Assembly: GCA_016203375.1 (NCBI GenBank)
Contig: JACQMX010000041.1
Coordinates: 1-5,387, forward strand
Source of the DNA: Candidatus Woesearchaeota archaeon
GTDB lineage: Archaea > Nanobdellota > Nanobdellia > Woesearchaeales > UBA12501
Direction: 5' to 3'
DNA: 5,387 nt
Positions 5,260 to 5,387 of the stretch are shown here, piece after piece. The position numbers were made by a program, and so were the translations under genes. Within the stretch, counting starts at the first letter, position 1. The number at the start of each line of letters is the position of its first letter. The notes below the pieces were generated by a model, which saw only the letters and a program-made list of their open reading frames with translations, did no database searches and was not told the DNA's origin.

Positions 5260-5387
5260 CGCTTGATTTCGGCAAGCGAATGGATTATGTCTTTTCCCTT
5301 TTTTTGCTTTGTTCGATCAAGTAGCAAGGCGCGAATTCCAAGGCTACGTGGAACATCGTAATCAAAGGTTTCATCATCGCCGACAAC
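5250..5387 (-). CDS. HAD-superfamily hydrolase, C-terminal part (5' end outside window)
   Basis: The frame is open from the right edge to a TGA at 5250-5252, giving 45 residues. It begins VVGDDETFDYDVPRSLGIRA, which matches HAD motif IV: the strand ending in GDD with a further Asp four residues on coordinates the active-site magnesium. The Pro and the Gly-Ile/Met-x-Ala-Leu-Leu-Leu-Asp-Arg run is the usual next strand in phosphoglycolate-phosphatase-like members. It ends in a short helix, HSLAEIKRYL, also typical of the family. HAD enzymes of this type are mostly phosphatases acting on small phosphorylated compounds; the nucleophile motif DxDxT/V is outside the window, so the substrate is unknown. 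It converges on the alpha/beta hydrolase gene with a 10-bp overlap of the 3' ends. Confidence 0.8.
   Translation of the reverse strand, partial: VVGDDETFDYDVPRSLGIRALLLDRTKQKKGKDIIHSLAEIKRYL
5260..5307 (+). terminator. Possible terminator of the alpha/beta hydrolase gene
   Basis: CGCTTG (5260-5265) and CAAGCG (5273-5278) form a 6-bp hairpin immediately after the hydrolase stop codon. T-rich runs follow at 5291-5307 (CTTTTCCC then seven T). Archaeal termination relies mainly on T-tracts, so the tract is the better evidence. The stretch also codes on the other strand for the HAD C-terminus, where the T-tract corresponds to a lysine-rich loop, so this may be coincidence. Confidence 0.3.

Noticed and set aside
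5235..5387. Frameshift hiding the rest of a second hydrolase domain
   Set aside because: The bases after the stop read as a clear HAD C-terminus on the minus strand, and I found no continuation of the hydrolase on the plus strand; truncation or rearrangement fits better.
1..5387. A defence system, CRISPR array or toxin-antitoxin pair
   Set aside because: No regularly spaced repeats, nuclease, or paired small genes are present; the gene set is mostly housekeeping and enzymes.

Overview
The window reads as archaeal chromosome, most likely from a small-genome DPANN-type lineage; that placement is inference, not proven. The archaeal assignment rests on a hypusine-type initiation factor 5A, a 53-residue eL40 ribosomal protein, TTTATATA-like TATA boxes about 26 nt upstream of plausible transcription starts, and short or absent leaders. 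No rRNA, tRNA, CRISPR array or intact mobile element is visible.

Layout. 3-203 (+) is the C-terminal end of a SET-domain lysine methyltransferase, cut by the left edge. It overlaps tail-to-tail with a minus-strand cluster read from 1985 down to 166: aIF5A, then eL40 (short and easily overlooked), then a seven-or-so-pass site-2 protease (M50) with a PDZ domain. The three genes lie 35 and 21 nt apart behind one recognisable TATA box, so they probably form one operon joining translation genes to a membrane protease. Next comes a minus-strand SprT/DUF45-like zinc metallopeptidase (2079-2786), divergent from a plus-strand four-helix membrane protein of unknown function (2923-4149). The 136-nt space between these two holds two promoters and two inverted repeats.

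4150-4365 holds no gene. It carries two adjacent, multi-hairpin palindromic elements and then the promoter of an alpha/beta hydrolase (4366-5259). The hydrolase has a complete-looking Ser-Asp-His set but ends with what looks like the beginning of a second hydrolase fold, cut short where it meets the 3' end of a minus-strand HAD-family hydrolase gene (5250-5387, cut by the right edge).

Most of the window is ordinary gene content. I see no convincing multi-gene novel system. The items most worth a second look are the paired palindromic elements at 4150-4285, the truncated or rearranged second domain of the hydrolase, the unknown four-helix membrane protein, and the operator-like repeats between the divergent promoters.
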